Positions 9,336-17,616 of a stretch of DNA of 64,000 nt are shown in pieces. The notes beneath the pieces are model-generated. The model was given only the letters and a program-made list of their open reading frames with translations, was not told the origin of the DNA and did no database searches. A program made the position numbers and the translations under genes. The stretch's first letter is position 1. Each line of letters opens with the position of its first letter. The DNA lies in contig NZ_JAGHKO010000001.1 in the NCBI RefSeq assembly GCF_017742245.1, positions 2,943,061-3,007,060 on the forward strand. Reading direction: 5' to 3'. The DNA comes from Niastella soli (GTDB lineage: Bacteria > Bacteroidota > Bacteroidia > Chitinophagales > Chitinophagaceae).

Positions 9336-9548
9336 ATGGATGGCCAGTATAGAAAAGATATTCATCCCGGGCAGGAAGTGGCAATTATCTTAAAAAAGGA
9401 CCAGCGCTCTGGCAAGTTAACATATGGCATTGTAAAAGACCTGTTGACCTCGGCCGCGTATCATTCGCGGGGTATAAAAGTACGGTTAACAGACGGGCAG
9501 GTAGGCCGTGTGGCCGAGATCGATGTGGTTGACCCGGATGGAGAGTAA
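9336..9548 (+). CDS. ywbE: YwbE-family protein (DUF2196)
   Basis: 70 residues. The sequence DGQYRKDIHPGQEVAIILKK followed by GKLTYGIVKDLLT and GIKVRLTDGQVGRV matches the YwbE family along its whole length. It is a small cytoplasmic beta-rich protein of unknown function, usually encoded as a stand-alone gene. It is divergent from the ArsR-type gene and shares a 117-bp intergenic region with it. Confidence 0.92.
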   Translation: MDGQYRKDIHPGQEVAIILKKDQRSGKLTYGIVKDLLTSAAYHSRGIKVRLTDGQVGRVAEIDVVDPDGE

Positions 9549-9576
9549 TGGCGGCGCACTGGCTTAACAGGACTGT

Positions 9577-10371
9577 TTAGGTCCGGTTTAAAAACTCTTT
9601 AATTATTCCAACTGTCATTTCCGGAATATTACTTCCCGGGTCTGCGGCCATAGCTTCGCCTATGAACGACCCATGGTTACCAGGAAGTACGGCCAGCCTG
9701 GAGCCGGGTATAGCTTTATGCATTTGCACGGTGTGTTCTATGGTTACCACATCCTGATCGCCGGCCATAACCAATACCGGCGCTTTTATAGATTGCATAT
9801 CGGCGTCACTCCTGTCAGGAAAAGCGAGCATTCTTGCCCTGTCTTTATTGAACATGTTTAACAGTCCTTTTTTATCAGGGTTTACATCGAGAAAGGCTTT
9901 ATTTAATACTTCAGGCATGTCGTTAAAAGTAGCTTGCTGTAATCCATCAAAAAAGCCGGTTATCATACCATCCCGTTTGTAGCTGCACGAAATAACCACT
10001 GCTTTGTTGACAATATGAGGATAGTTGATCAAGATCTCCAGTGTGGTACTGCCTCCATTGCTAAAGCCTGCAAAGTTTGCTTTGCTTACTTTAAGCTGTT
10101 GCAATAAAGCGATCACATCAGCAGCATCCTGTTTAAAAGATTCTTCGGTTTCTCTATCAGAAGTACGGCCATGCGCCTGCAGTTCCATCGCGATGACCTT
10201 GTATTCATTAGCAAACAGGGGAAGCACAGTGCCCCAATTGGAAGGAATGGTAGAGCCGCCCCCATGGATCAATACTAATGGCATAAGGGAACTTTCTCCA
10301 TGTATCTCATAGTACATTTTTATTCCATTTATGGAGACATAACCGCTTTCTGTTTTTTGCTTTGTTTGCAT
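9577..10371 (-). CDS. alpha/beta-fold hydrolase
   Basis: 264 residues. Visible elements are the oxyanion HGGG (near residue 36), the nucleophile elbow GFSNGG with the catalytic Ser, an acid in the VMAGDQD strand and the catalytic His in LPGNHGS near the C-terminus. It resembles lactonase, esterase or C-C hydrolase type enzymes; the substrate is not predictable. No signal peptide is seen, so it is cytoplasmic. It converges on ywbE with only 28 bp between the stop codons. Confidence 0.9.
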   Translation of the reverse strand: MQTKQKTESGYVSINGIKMYYEIHGESSLMPLVLIHGGGSTIPSNWGTVLPLFANEYKVIAMELQAHGRTSDRETEESFKQDAADVIALLQQLKVSKANFAGFSNGGSTTLEILINYPHIVNKAVVISCSYKRDGMITGFFDGLQQATFNDMPEVLNKAFLDVNPDKKGLLNMFNKDRARMLAFPDRSDADMQSIKAPVLVMAGDQDVVTIEHTVQMHKAIPGSRLAVLPGNHGSFIGEAMAADPGSNIPEMTVGIIKEFLNRT

Positions 10372-10502
10372 AAGAATGCTATTTGCTTTGTTTCACAAAA
10401 ATAAATACCCAAAAGAATATTAATGATGTGTGAATCCGACAGTTTGAGAGGGTGATTGCGACAATTCTCTTAATATATTTGCATCCTAAACAGAATGGCA
10501 TT

Positions 10503-11309
10503 ATGCGTGTAACAATTTCTTTAGCGATCAGTACCCTGATTGTAGTAATGATCTTTACTACTTCATTTGTTCCCCATCCTCCAGGTGATACGCCGCCAAA
10601 TCATCTTTTCACGGTTGGCGTAGGGGCCGGATTGATAGGTGGACTATACGATGGGTATTACCCTTATGGTAAACTTAAGCAACACGGAAATTTCGGACTG
10701 GGCGCACCAGATAAACTGGATGGGGAGTTGGTTGTTTTCCAGGGAAAGGTTTACCAAACCCAAAACACAGGTAAAACGTTTGAAGTAGAGGACAAACAAT
10801 TAACATCCTTTGCCATGGTCAATTTCTTTAAAGCTGATAAAAAGTTTACCATTAACAGCACCATAGGTAAAGAAGCGCTTTTTCATTTCCTGGATAGTGT
10901 GTTAACTAACGTCAACGGTCTTTATGCCATACATATTAGTGGACAATTCAGCTATCTAAAAACCAGGGCTTTCCCGCCAGTAAAGGAACACGACCATACC
11001 CCTCTGACATCCATGTTAAATCTGCAGCATTTTTTTGAATTCAATAATGCTCAGGGCGATCTGATCGGGTACCGCCTGCCATCTTTCATGGATAATACAA
11101 ATATTTCAGGCTATCACTTCCATTTTTTGAGCGCACAAAAAAACGCTGGTGGACATATCATCGACGTAAAAGCTGACAAGATAACCATTGAAATTGACCA
11201 GCTCGACAGCTATTCAGTACAGGTGCCAGCCACCAATGACTTTGAAAAGTTTGATTTTAAAAAGAACCGGGCAGAAGACATTAAAAGTGTAGAGCGGGGT
11301 CAGCGCTAA
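10503..11309 (+). CDS. acetolactate decarboxylase, with N-terminal signal segment
   Basis: 268 residues from ATG 10503; an upstream GTG/ATG-containing extension from 10452 lacks family similarity. A hydrophobic signal segment (MRVTISLAISTLIVVMIF) precedes the alpha-acetolactate decarboxylase fold: GLYDGYYPYGKLKQHGNFGLG, KLDGELVVFQGKVYQ and the zinc-ligand region GYHFHFLS plus GGHIIDV. The family converts 2-acetolactate to acetoin. The signal implies export or membrane anchoring, which is odd for an enzyme whose substrate is made in the cytoplasm, though secreted homologues are known in Brevibacillus. No acetolactate synthase is nearby. Confidence 0.9.
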   Translation: MRVTISLAISTLIVVMIFTTSFVPHPPGDTPPNHLFTVGVGAGLIGGLYDGYYPYGKLKQHGNFGLGAPDKLDGELVVFQGKVYQTQNTGKTFEVEDKQLTSFAMVNFFKADKKFTINSTIGKEALFHFLDSVLTNVNGLYAIHISGQFSYLKTRAFPPVKEHDHTPLTSMLNLQHFFEFNNAQGDLIGYRLPSFMDNTNISGYHFHFLSAQKNAGGHIIDVKADKITIEIDQLDSYSVQVPATNDFEKFDFKKNRAEDIKSVERGQR

Positions 11310-11354
11310 ATGTATTGGCTTGCTATTTGCTTCTTTACGGATAAAGAATAATAT

Positions 11355-11792
11355 ATGAAAAAGACACTATTGGCAATTCTGTTGAGTGCTGGTGTAATGA
11401 TGAGTGCCGTTGCTCAGGACACAAAAGAAAGCGATGTTCCAACTGCGGTTAAAACAAGTTTCAAATCAGCCTTTTCAAATGCTAAAGATGTTGAATGGAA
11501 AAAGAAAGAAGGAAATTACAAGGCAAAATTTGAAATAAATGGCACGGATTACATTGCTTACTATAGTGCTGATGGTAAAATAATTTCAAAGGGTTTAAAG
11601 ATCAGACGGTCTGAGCTGCCTGCAGCGGTAACAGATGCTGTAAAGAATGGCTATGCTGGCAGAACCATTGATAATGTATACCGGATGGATAAGAACGGTA
11701 CCGCTTACTACCTGGTGAAACTGGAAGGCGATCCTGACACCAAAGTATTGTTTACAGCAGATGGTCAGGTAGCAAAGGAAAAGATAGACTAA
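11355..11792 (+). CDS. periplasmic PepSY-like (DUF2874) protein
   Basis: 145 residues with a clear signal peptide (about 1-20, ending VAQD). Two repeats of the beta-lactamase-inhibitor-like / PepSY-like type follow: VPTAVKTSFKSAFSNAKDVEWKKKEGNYKAKFEING and LPAAVTDAVKNGYAGRTIDNVYRMDKNG. Such proteins are abundant, small, exported proteins in Bacteroidota with no settled function. It lies 45 bp after the acetolactate decarboxylase gene and ends at a strong terminator, so the two may be co-transcribed. Confidence 0.88.
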   Translation: MKKTLLAILLSAGVMMSAVAQDTKESDVPTAVKTSFKSAFSNAKDVEWKKKEGNYKAKFEINGTDYIAYYSADGKIISKGLKIRRSELPAAVTDAVKNGYAGRTIDNVYRMDKNGTAYYLVKLEGDPDTKVLFTADGQVAKEKID

Positions 11793-11831
11793 TAAATAGT
11801 TCTAAGATAGTATTGATCCTCGCAAACAAAA

Positions 11832-11862
11832 AGGCCGGCCCGAATTTTTTGGGCCGGTCTTT
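11832..11862 (+). terminator. bidirectional terminator
   Basis: A GC-rich stem, GGCCGGCCC pairing with GGGCCGGTC (one wobble pair), has a T-rich loop and is flanked by A and T runs. It serves the PepSY-like gene and the converging beta-propeller gene. Confidence 0.85.
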
Positions 11863-11886
11863 TAATATAGTAAGAATAGTACGCAA

Positions 11887-12909
11887 TTATCGTTGTTCAG
11901 CCCAGGCCAACCCATCAGGATTGCGGCCTACTTCTAAATGACCGGTTACCTCCAGCGTTTTAAGGTCTATTACCGCAATATAATTATCGGGCGAACAGGC
12001 AACAAATGCACGGGAGCCATCAGGTACCATCAGAATGCCAGCAGCGCCTTTACCAATTTTCACCCGTTTAAGTTCCTTTTGAGATTGTGCATCGTATATA
12101 AGCAGGTCGCCCGAGCGAAGGCTTGTTATAAATACCATTTTGCCATCGGGTGTAAATTTCAACCGGTTGGCGCCGACTGCTTTTGCGTCTATTTTGTTAG
12201 TGGTTTTTTTTGTTTCCACATCAATAACGGCAATGCTCCCATCTTCACTGGCTGCCGCCCATAACTGTTTTCCATTGGGCGATACATCAAATCCTTCACA
12301 GCCCCTCGCAACCGGGATTACGGTTTGTGACCATTCTTCCCGGGGTTTACCATTAGCCGGCGTTATCGTAGTGGCTGAAAGTATACTTACGGTCCCGGAG
12401 TTTACATTGGTGGTGAAGATCGTTTTGCCATCTGTTGTAACGTACAACATGTGCGTTCTGTCCTGACCGGTCCCCATGCTCCAGTCGAGCTTGCCGCTGG
12501 CAGGATCGTAGCGGCCAACGGCTTTGGAGCCTTCTGCTGAAAACCACACTTTACCATTTACATATTCAATTCCATGCGGTCCATACAGCGGTCTTGTATC
12601 AACGTTTGACAATGGCTTTTTCGCTTGCAGGTCAATTACATTGATCTCATGCAGGGTGCCACCGCCATAAATGGAAACATAGGCCTGTTTCCCATCGGTA
12701 GAGGCGATCACTTCATGCGGATCTTCACCCACCGGAATGCGGCTCAATACCTGTAAGGTGGCAGGGTCTACAATGGCCAGCGTATGGTCGGCTTTTGAAA
12801 GCGCCAGTAACAACCGCCTGGGCTGCGGTTGCGCATTACAAGCTATGGATGCGTTTATCAGTGAAATACTCAAAAGAACAATGAAGCGGACCTGATTTAT
12901 CCTTGACAT
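11887..12909 (-). CDS. exported YncE-like beta-propeller protein
   Basis: 340 residues: a signal peptide (about 1-27) followed by seven-bladed propeller repeats of the YVTN/cytochrome-D1 type. Repeating blade motifs include TLAIVDPATLQVLSRIPVGEDPHEV, GSIAVIDVETKKTTNKI and NYIAVIDLKTLEVTGHLEVGRNPDG. No CxxCH haem motif is present, so it is not itself a cytochrome. The role is probably binding or scaffolding in the periplasm. It is monocistronic and divergent from the AsmA-like gene. Confidence 0.88.
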   Translation of the reverse strand: MSRINQVRFIVLLSISLINASIACNAQPQPRRLLLALSKADHTLAIVDPATLQVLSRIPVGEDPHEVIASTDGKQAYVSIYGGGTLHEINVIDLQAKKPLSNVDTRPLYGPHGIEYVNGKVWFSAEGSKAVGRYDPASGKLDWSMGTGQDRTHMLYVTTDGKTIFTTNVNSGTVSILSATTITPANGKPREEWSQTVIPVARGCEGFDVSPNGKQLWAAASEDGSIAVIDVETKKTTNKIDAKAVGANRLKFTPDGKMVFITSLRSGDLLIYDAQSQKELKRVKIGKGAAGILMVPDGSRAFVACSPDNYIAVIDLKTLEVTGHLEVGRNPDGLAWAEQR

Positions 12910-13009
12910 AGCTAAATAGTTTACGTATTGAAATTAAGCTTATTTGTGTTAATAATCTCCCGCCACAGCAGGGCATGGTTTTTTTAGGACTATATAGTGG
13001 AAAGTTATA

Positions 13010-15511
13010 ATGTTGACCTCTAACCTTGCCAGTCTGAAAACACAATTAAAATATTTATTCAGGATATTAAAAATATTTCTGGCGGTTGTATTAACGCTGG
13101 TAGTTGCAGTTGTTATTTATGTATCTGTCAATAAGAAGAAGATCATCCGGCAGGTTACCAGCGATATTAGCAACCAGTTAAATGGGCATGTTGAAATAGG
13201 CAATATTGAACTTAGTTTTATTAGAAATTTCCCTCACGTTTCCCTATTACTTCATGATGTAAGTATTACCGATACATTGTTTAATACCCATCGTCATACA
13301 TTTTTTAAAGGGAGTAAGGTTTTTGTCAGCATCGATGTGTTAAAACTGATCGACAACAAACCGCCCATAAAAGGCATCGTGCTGCAAACGGGTGAATTGT
13401 ATTTGTATACCGATTCAACAGGATATACCAATACTTACCTGTTTCATTTAAAGAAAGATACCGCAAGCGGGAACAAGCAAAGCGAGGCGAAGATTGAATT
13501 AAAGAACGTATTGCTGAGAAATGTTCGTTTTATTGTTGATAACAGATCAAAGGGGAAACTACATGACCTGGTAATTGATCAGCTTAAGGTGAAGATTGAC
13601 AACCAGGAAAACCGGTTGCTGTTTTTCACAAAAGCAGAGATCCTTGTAAAAAGTCTTGCCTTTAATAAGTTACGGGGAAGCTTTGTAAAAGATAAGGTTT
13701 TTAGAGGCCATTTTAATATGGCCTACCAAAAAGCGTCCAATCGCTTATCTTTTGATAGTATTAATATACAATTATCAGGTCAGCCATTTAATTGCAGCGG
13801 ACAATTGGAATTTGCTGGTGCCCAACCACAGTTCTGGTTGCGCCTACATGCACGCAGGATATCATACGATTTTATAAGATCTGCCCTTCCGCAAAAAACA
13901 GCTAATTCCCTCTCTGTTGTTGATATTAATACGCCATTGAGCGTAAGTGCAAATATAACAGGCCCGTTAAAAGGAGGAAATCCTAAAGTAGCTATTACCT
14001 GGCTGGCACAGGACATTAGCCTACAAACTCTTTTCCTGGATTTTGAGCATGCCAGTTTCAGTGGTTTTTTTAGTAATGAAGTGGAACCAGGTTTACCCAG
14101 AAAAGATCCAAACTCCGTAATTGAAATAAAAGGGTTTACCGCTCAGTGGCATGGGTTGCCCGTTCAGTCTGAAAAGATAACCATCCTTAATTTGTCCAAG
14201 CCATTGCTTACCTATGACCTCACATCCGATTTCTCCCTTACCAGGTTAAATGAACTAATGGGAAGTAAAACCTTATACCTAAGCCAGGGGGACGCACATG
14301 TTCAGCTGAATTATGCAGGCCCGTTGGCCAAGAATGATAGTACGAACGCTTTCTTAAATGGCACCGTTTCATTTAAAGATGCCAGTATTGAATACCTGCC
14401 CCGGAATGTAGAAATGAATAAAGTGACTGGTAAACTTACTTTTAAAAGATCTGATGTTTTTATTGAGAACCTGCATTGTAATGTATTGAACAATGACATT
14501 ACTATGAATGGGCAGGCAAAGGACCTGTTAACGCTTATCAATACACAACCTGATAAAGCCATTATTAACTGGAACATTTACATGCCTGTAATGGACCTGG
14601 GTTCGTTTTTATACCTTTTTAAAGCAAAAGGTTCTGAAAGCCGGAGATCTGACAAAAAATCTGTGTTGCAGACCATGGCTGATAAAATGGATGATTTTAT
14701 TGAGAATGGAAAGCTGCATGTGAAATTAAACGCAGATAAGCTCATCTATAAAGATTTTGAAGGCAGGAGGGCAGTGGCGGATATTACCCTGCTGAATGAT
14801 CGCTACCTTATTAATAATGTAAGCATGGACCATTCAGGCGGTCATATTGCATTTACGGGTACGTTATTAAACAAGCAGGATTTTCATCAGGCTAATCTGA
14901 AAATAAATATGGGAAATGTGAATGTAAGCAAAGTGTTTGCTGATTTCGACAACTTCGGGCAGAATGGACTTACAGCCCAAAGTCTGGAAGGAAAACTAAC
15001 TGCAGATATTGAAGCTTCCATGAACATTGCGAATGACGGTCATGTTATTCCGGCTACTGTTGTAAGCCGGGTAGATTTCTCCCTGAAAGATGGTGCGCTG
15101 AATAATTATGAACCTTTAAAAAAATTGCAGCGGTTTATTTTTAAAAAACGAGATTTTGATAATATCCGGTTTGCTGAATTAAAGAACAGGCTGGAAATTA
15201 GCAACCGGGAAGTCAGGATCAACAGGATGGAAATTCAATCCTCTGTTATGTCAATCTTCATTGAAGGCATATATGATCAAAAAGGCACTACCGATCTGAG
15301 TATCCAGGTCCCTTTGAGCAACCTTAAAAAGCGGGATGATGATTATAACCCGGAGAATATAGGGGTTAATAAAAAAGCAGGGAAAAGCATCTTTATCCGT
15401 GGCAAGCCGGGGCCTGATGGAAATATAAAGTTTAATCTTGACCTGTTTAGAAGTTATGAAAAGGATAAGAAGGCTGCGCTTTCTAAAGAAAACGAGCCCC
15501 CTTACTTTTAA
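13010..15511 (+). CDS. AsmA-family protein
   Basis: 833 residues. An N-terminal membrane anchor (about 18-40) leads into a long beta-rich chain typical of AsmA-like proteins, with LNGHVEIGNIELSFIRNFPHVSLLLHDVSI at the start and the AsmA C-terminal region containing KLTADIEASMNIANDGHV and LKKLQRFIFKKRDFDNIRFAELKNRLEI. AsmA-like proteins span the periplasm as bridge-like grooves and are implicated in lipid transport and outer membrane assembly. The gene is alone and converges on the MBL hydrolase gene with a 12-bp gap. Confidence 0.9.
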   Translation: MLTSNLASLKTQLKYLFRILKIFLAVVLTLVVAVVIYVSVNKKKIIRQVTSDISNQLNGHVEIGNIELSFIRNFPHVSLLLHDVSITDTLFNTHRHTFFKGSKVFVSIDVLKLIDNKPPIKGIVLQTGELYLYTDSTGYTNTYLFHLKKDTASGNKQSEAKIELKNVLLRNVRFIVDNRSKGKLHDLVIDQLKVKIDNQENRLLFFTKAEILVKSLAFNKLRGSFVKDKVFRGHFNMAYQKASNRLSFDSINIQLSGQPFNCSGQLEFAGAQPQFWLRLHARRISYDFIRSALPQKTANSLSVVDINTPLSVSANITGPLKGGNPKVAITWLAQDISLQTLFLDFEHASFSGFFSNEVEPGLPRKDPNSVIEIKGFTAQWHGLPVQSEKITILNLSKPLLTYDLTSDFSLTRLNELMGSKTLYLSQGDAHVQLNYAGPLAKNDSTNAFLNGTVSFKDASIEYLPRNVEMNKVTGKLTFKRSDVFIENLHCNVLNNDITMNGQAKDLLTLINTQPDKAIINWNIYMPVMDLGSFLYLFKAKGSESRRSDKKSVLQTMADKMDDFIENGKLHVKLNADKLIYKDFEGRRAVADITLLNDRYLINNVSMDHSGGHIAFTGTLLNKQDFHQANLKINMGNVNVSKVFADFDNFGQNGLTAQSLEGKLTADIEASMNIANDGHVIPATVVSRVDFSLKDGALNNYEPLKKLQRFIFKKRDFDNIRFAELKNRLEISNREVRINRMEIQSSVMSIFIEGIYDQKGTTDLSIQVPLSNLKKRDDDYNPENIGVNKKAGKSIFIRGKPGPDGNIKFNLDLFRSYEKDKKAALSKENEPPYF

Positions 15512-15523
15512 TAGATCAATGCT

Positions 15524-16348
15524 TCAAACCACCAGTTCTTTTCCTACCGTATCTGCAGAAAGCGCCACCATAAACTGGCAACCATACTCGGGATAAGCTG
15601 CCAGCATGGCCTGTTCAAATGATCTTTTTGTTTCGACAGTAAATACGCCGGTACCATTTGTTGCTTTCAATACCTGGGCGCAATACGTGATAAAGTATTC
15701 TTTTTGTTTGTCAATTGCCCGGTGATCACAAGGGGCACCATGCCCAATATAGTAAGTGCCATAGGCTTTCAAAATGGGGGCATATTTCTCCAAATTACCC
15801 AGCCATCTCAGCACACTGCCATCATTCATATAGGTGTGATTGTTATTATAAATAAAATCACCAATAAAAGCGGCCTTGTTTTCATCATCCATAAGCCAGA
15901 GGGAGTTGGCGTCACAATCGCCACCGGAACCAATATCCAGTACTGTAAAGGGGATGCCGGCAATGGTGACTGTTTGTCCGTCCTGTACCAGGTGGTTGGG
16001 ATAAACCCATTCAGGCACCCATTCATTGCCGAACATGCCAGACCATTGTTGGTGTTTGGCTGCTTCCGTTTCTTCCATTAGCTTTTTTACTGATGGTAAG
16101 GCGTAAATGGGTACATCGCCTTGTGGGGCAATGTTGTAAGTACCTGCAATATGGTCTGGATGACCATGGGTAAGGATGATACCCGCAATAGGTTTTGCCA
16201 GGCTGTCGGCCAGTTGCTTAAGCGCTTTACTATCACTCATGGTTAAGGTGGTATCAACGATCACCAGCGCGGAAGCGTTTTCTATTATATAAGCGTTTAC
16301 GTGCAGCATGGGCTCCCGTGACGTGTACATATGAATTTTTGTAGCCAT
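15524..16348 (-). CDS. MBL-fold metallo-hydrolase
   Basis: 274 residues. The metal-binding motif THGHPDH lies near residues 60-66, with later ligands GSGGDCDANS, the IGDFIYNN strand Asp and GHGAPCDH. This is a lone metallo-beta-lactamase-fold hydrolase without an extra domain or signal peptide. The substrate is unknown; thioester, lactone or similar is usual. It is transcribed divergently from an HxlR-type regulator across about 100 bp containing two inverted repeats, suggesting that the regulator controls it. Confidence 0.9.
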   Translation of the reverse strand: MATKIHMYTSREPMLHVNAYIIENASALVIVDTTLTMSDSKALKQLADSLAKPIAGIILTHGHPDHIAGTYNIAPQGDVPIYALPSVKKLMEETEAAKHQQWSGMFGNEWVPEWVYPNHLVQDGQTVTIAGIPFTVLDIGSGGDCDANSLWLMDDENKAAFIGDFIYNNNHTYMNDGSVLRWLGNLEKYAPILKAYGTYYIGHGAPCDHRAIDKQKEYFITYCAQVLKATNGTGVFTVETKRSFEQAMLAAYPEYGCQFMVALSADTVGKELVV

Positions 16349-16365
16349 AAGAATTGTTTGTTTGA

Positions 16366-16434
16366 ACTATACTTTTTACAGTAGCAAAAATGAGTATAGT
16401 ATCTTTGCCAGACAATAACTGTCAAATTTGACAG
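16366..16434. promoter_or_regulatory. hxlR-MBL intergenic operators and promoter
   Basis: ACTATACT (16366-16373) and AGTATAGT (16393-16400) form an inverted repeat. CTGTCAAATTTGACAG (16419-16434) is a perfect 16-nt palindrome. TATCTTTG at 16400-16407 matches the Bacteroidota -7 element, placing the palindrome at or just after the expected transcription start of the regulator gene. Confidence 0.65.
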
Positions 16435-16452
16435 GTTAAAAAAATACCCGTT

Positions 16453-16833
16453 ATGATAATAAAAGGGAAAAACGTTGCGTATAAACTGGAAGGAAAAATA
16501 TATCACTGCGCCATGGATATTACCATGGATTACATTGGTGGAAAATGGAAAAGTGTTGTGCTCTGGTATTTAAAGAATGGAACACACCGGTTTGCAGAAC
16601 TAAAAAAGTTAATACCCGACATCACGGAAAAGATGCTGAGCATTCAGTTACGGGCCCTGGAAGAAGACGGGTTGATAGTACGAAAGGTGTATGGAAGGAA
16701 ACCGCCCATGCGAGTGGAATATTCACTCACCGAGTTTGGGGCCACGCTTATTCCGGCATTGAATGCAATTGCCAAATGGGGACGCGGATTAGGTGACAGT
16801 GAAGGTGAGTTAGTTGATGTGGGGGAGTTCTAA
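16453..16833 (+). CDS. HxlR-family winged-helix transcriptional regulator
   Basis: 126 residues. MDYIGGKWKSVVLWYLKNGTHRFAELKKLIPDITEKMLSIQLRALEEDGLIVRKVYG is the HxlR/MarR-like winged helix. A cysteine at residue 19 (KIYHCAMD) sits where redox-sensing HxlR proteins such as YodB and HypR carry their reactive Cys, so thiol or aldehyde/quinone sensing is possible but not shown. It is divergent from the MBL hydrolase gene and probably autoregulated through the palindrome upstream. Confidence 0.93.
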   Translation: MIIKGKNVAYKLEGKIYHCAMDITMDYIGGKWKSVVLWYLKNGTHRFAELKKLIPDITEKMLSIQLRALEEDGLIVRKVYGRKPPMRVEYSLTEFGATLIPALNAIAKWGRGLGDSEGELVDVGEF

Positions 16834-16843
16834 AGACTGATCA

Positions 16844-17425
16844 CTATAACGGTTTTTTGTTCTCTTCCATTCGTTTTCTCAGTTGGGCAGAGGGTAAATA
16901 GATCTGGAACCCCACAGCGAGCTCCAAATTGCTGGTAGTGGCTCTTTCTCCAAAGCCAACAATACCTCTGTATTTTAAAAGCGCTTCCAAACCTACATTG
17001 TTGGTAATGAAGTAAGCCCAGCCCGGGCCAATACCTAAACCCAGTCCGTTGGTATTTTCACCGGAGGCGGGGTTGTTGCCTTCTATGCCTGCATTCCCTT
17101 CAAAAAAGAACCGGGAATTACGCACCACGTTTGTTTCAGTGCCAAGATAATACCGCCCCAACAATCCAATTCCATAATCAATATTTTTACCGGCGCCTTT
17201 TGAAGTTTCCAGTCCAAAGGTTAGATATCCTCCTAAAGCCAGGTTATTGCTGACGAAATAGGCCAGTTTAGGATCAATACGAAGGTTGAATTCTCCACCT
17301 TCATTCAAACCCAGACTAAAGTTAGCAATATCACCACCTACCAACAGATTGCCATTTTGTATTTGTGATTGTGCGCTAATCATGATCAGTTGCGAAGCGA
17401 TCGCTAACATAACTAATTTTTTCAT
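16844..17425 (-). CDS. outer membrane beta-barrel protein
   Basis: 193 residues: a signal peptide (about 1-21) then amphipathic strands such as LRIDPKLAYFVSNNLALGGYLTFGLE, GIGLLGRYYLG and LGLGIGPGWAYFITNNVGLEALLKY, typical of an eight-stranded OmpX/OmpW-like porin-family protein. It ends with a charged tail rather than an aromatic residue. No partner gene is nearby; its 10-bp gap to the HxlR gene is convergent. Confidence 0.85.
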   Translation of the reverse strand: MKKLVMLAIASQLIMISAQSQIQNGNLLVGGDIANFSLGLNEGGEFNLRIDPKLAYFVSNNLALGGYLTFGLETSKGAGKNIDYGIGLLGRYYLGTETNVVRNSRFFFEGNAGIEGNNPASGENTNGLGLGIGPGWAYFITNNVGLEALLKYRGIVGFGERATTSNLELAVGFQIYLPSAQLRKRMEENKKPL

Positions 17426-17550
17426 GGCTATTGTTTATTTAAAAATGCATAAAAACCATGCCCTGCATTTTGCATAATGGCATTAAAAGTGAATTAACCG
17501 AATTAGCAGGGGCCAATCAGGTAATAACATAAATGGTGATCTGTATACCA

Positions 17551-17582
17551 TAAAAAAAGAGGTGCCGCGACAGGCACCTCTT
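17551..17582 (-). terminator. terminator of the GH5 cellulase gene
   Basis: A perfect 10-bp stem (17557-17566 with 17573-17582) has a 6-nt loop and a T run on the minus strand. It lies 35 bp after the cellulase stop codon. Confidence 0.85.
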
Positions 17583-17616
17583 GCGTTGATAATTGTACTG
17601 CAACAAGACAAGAAAA

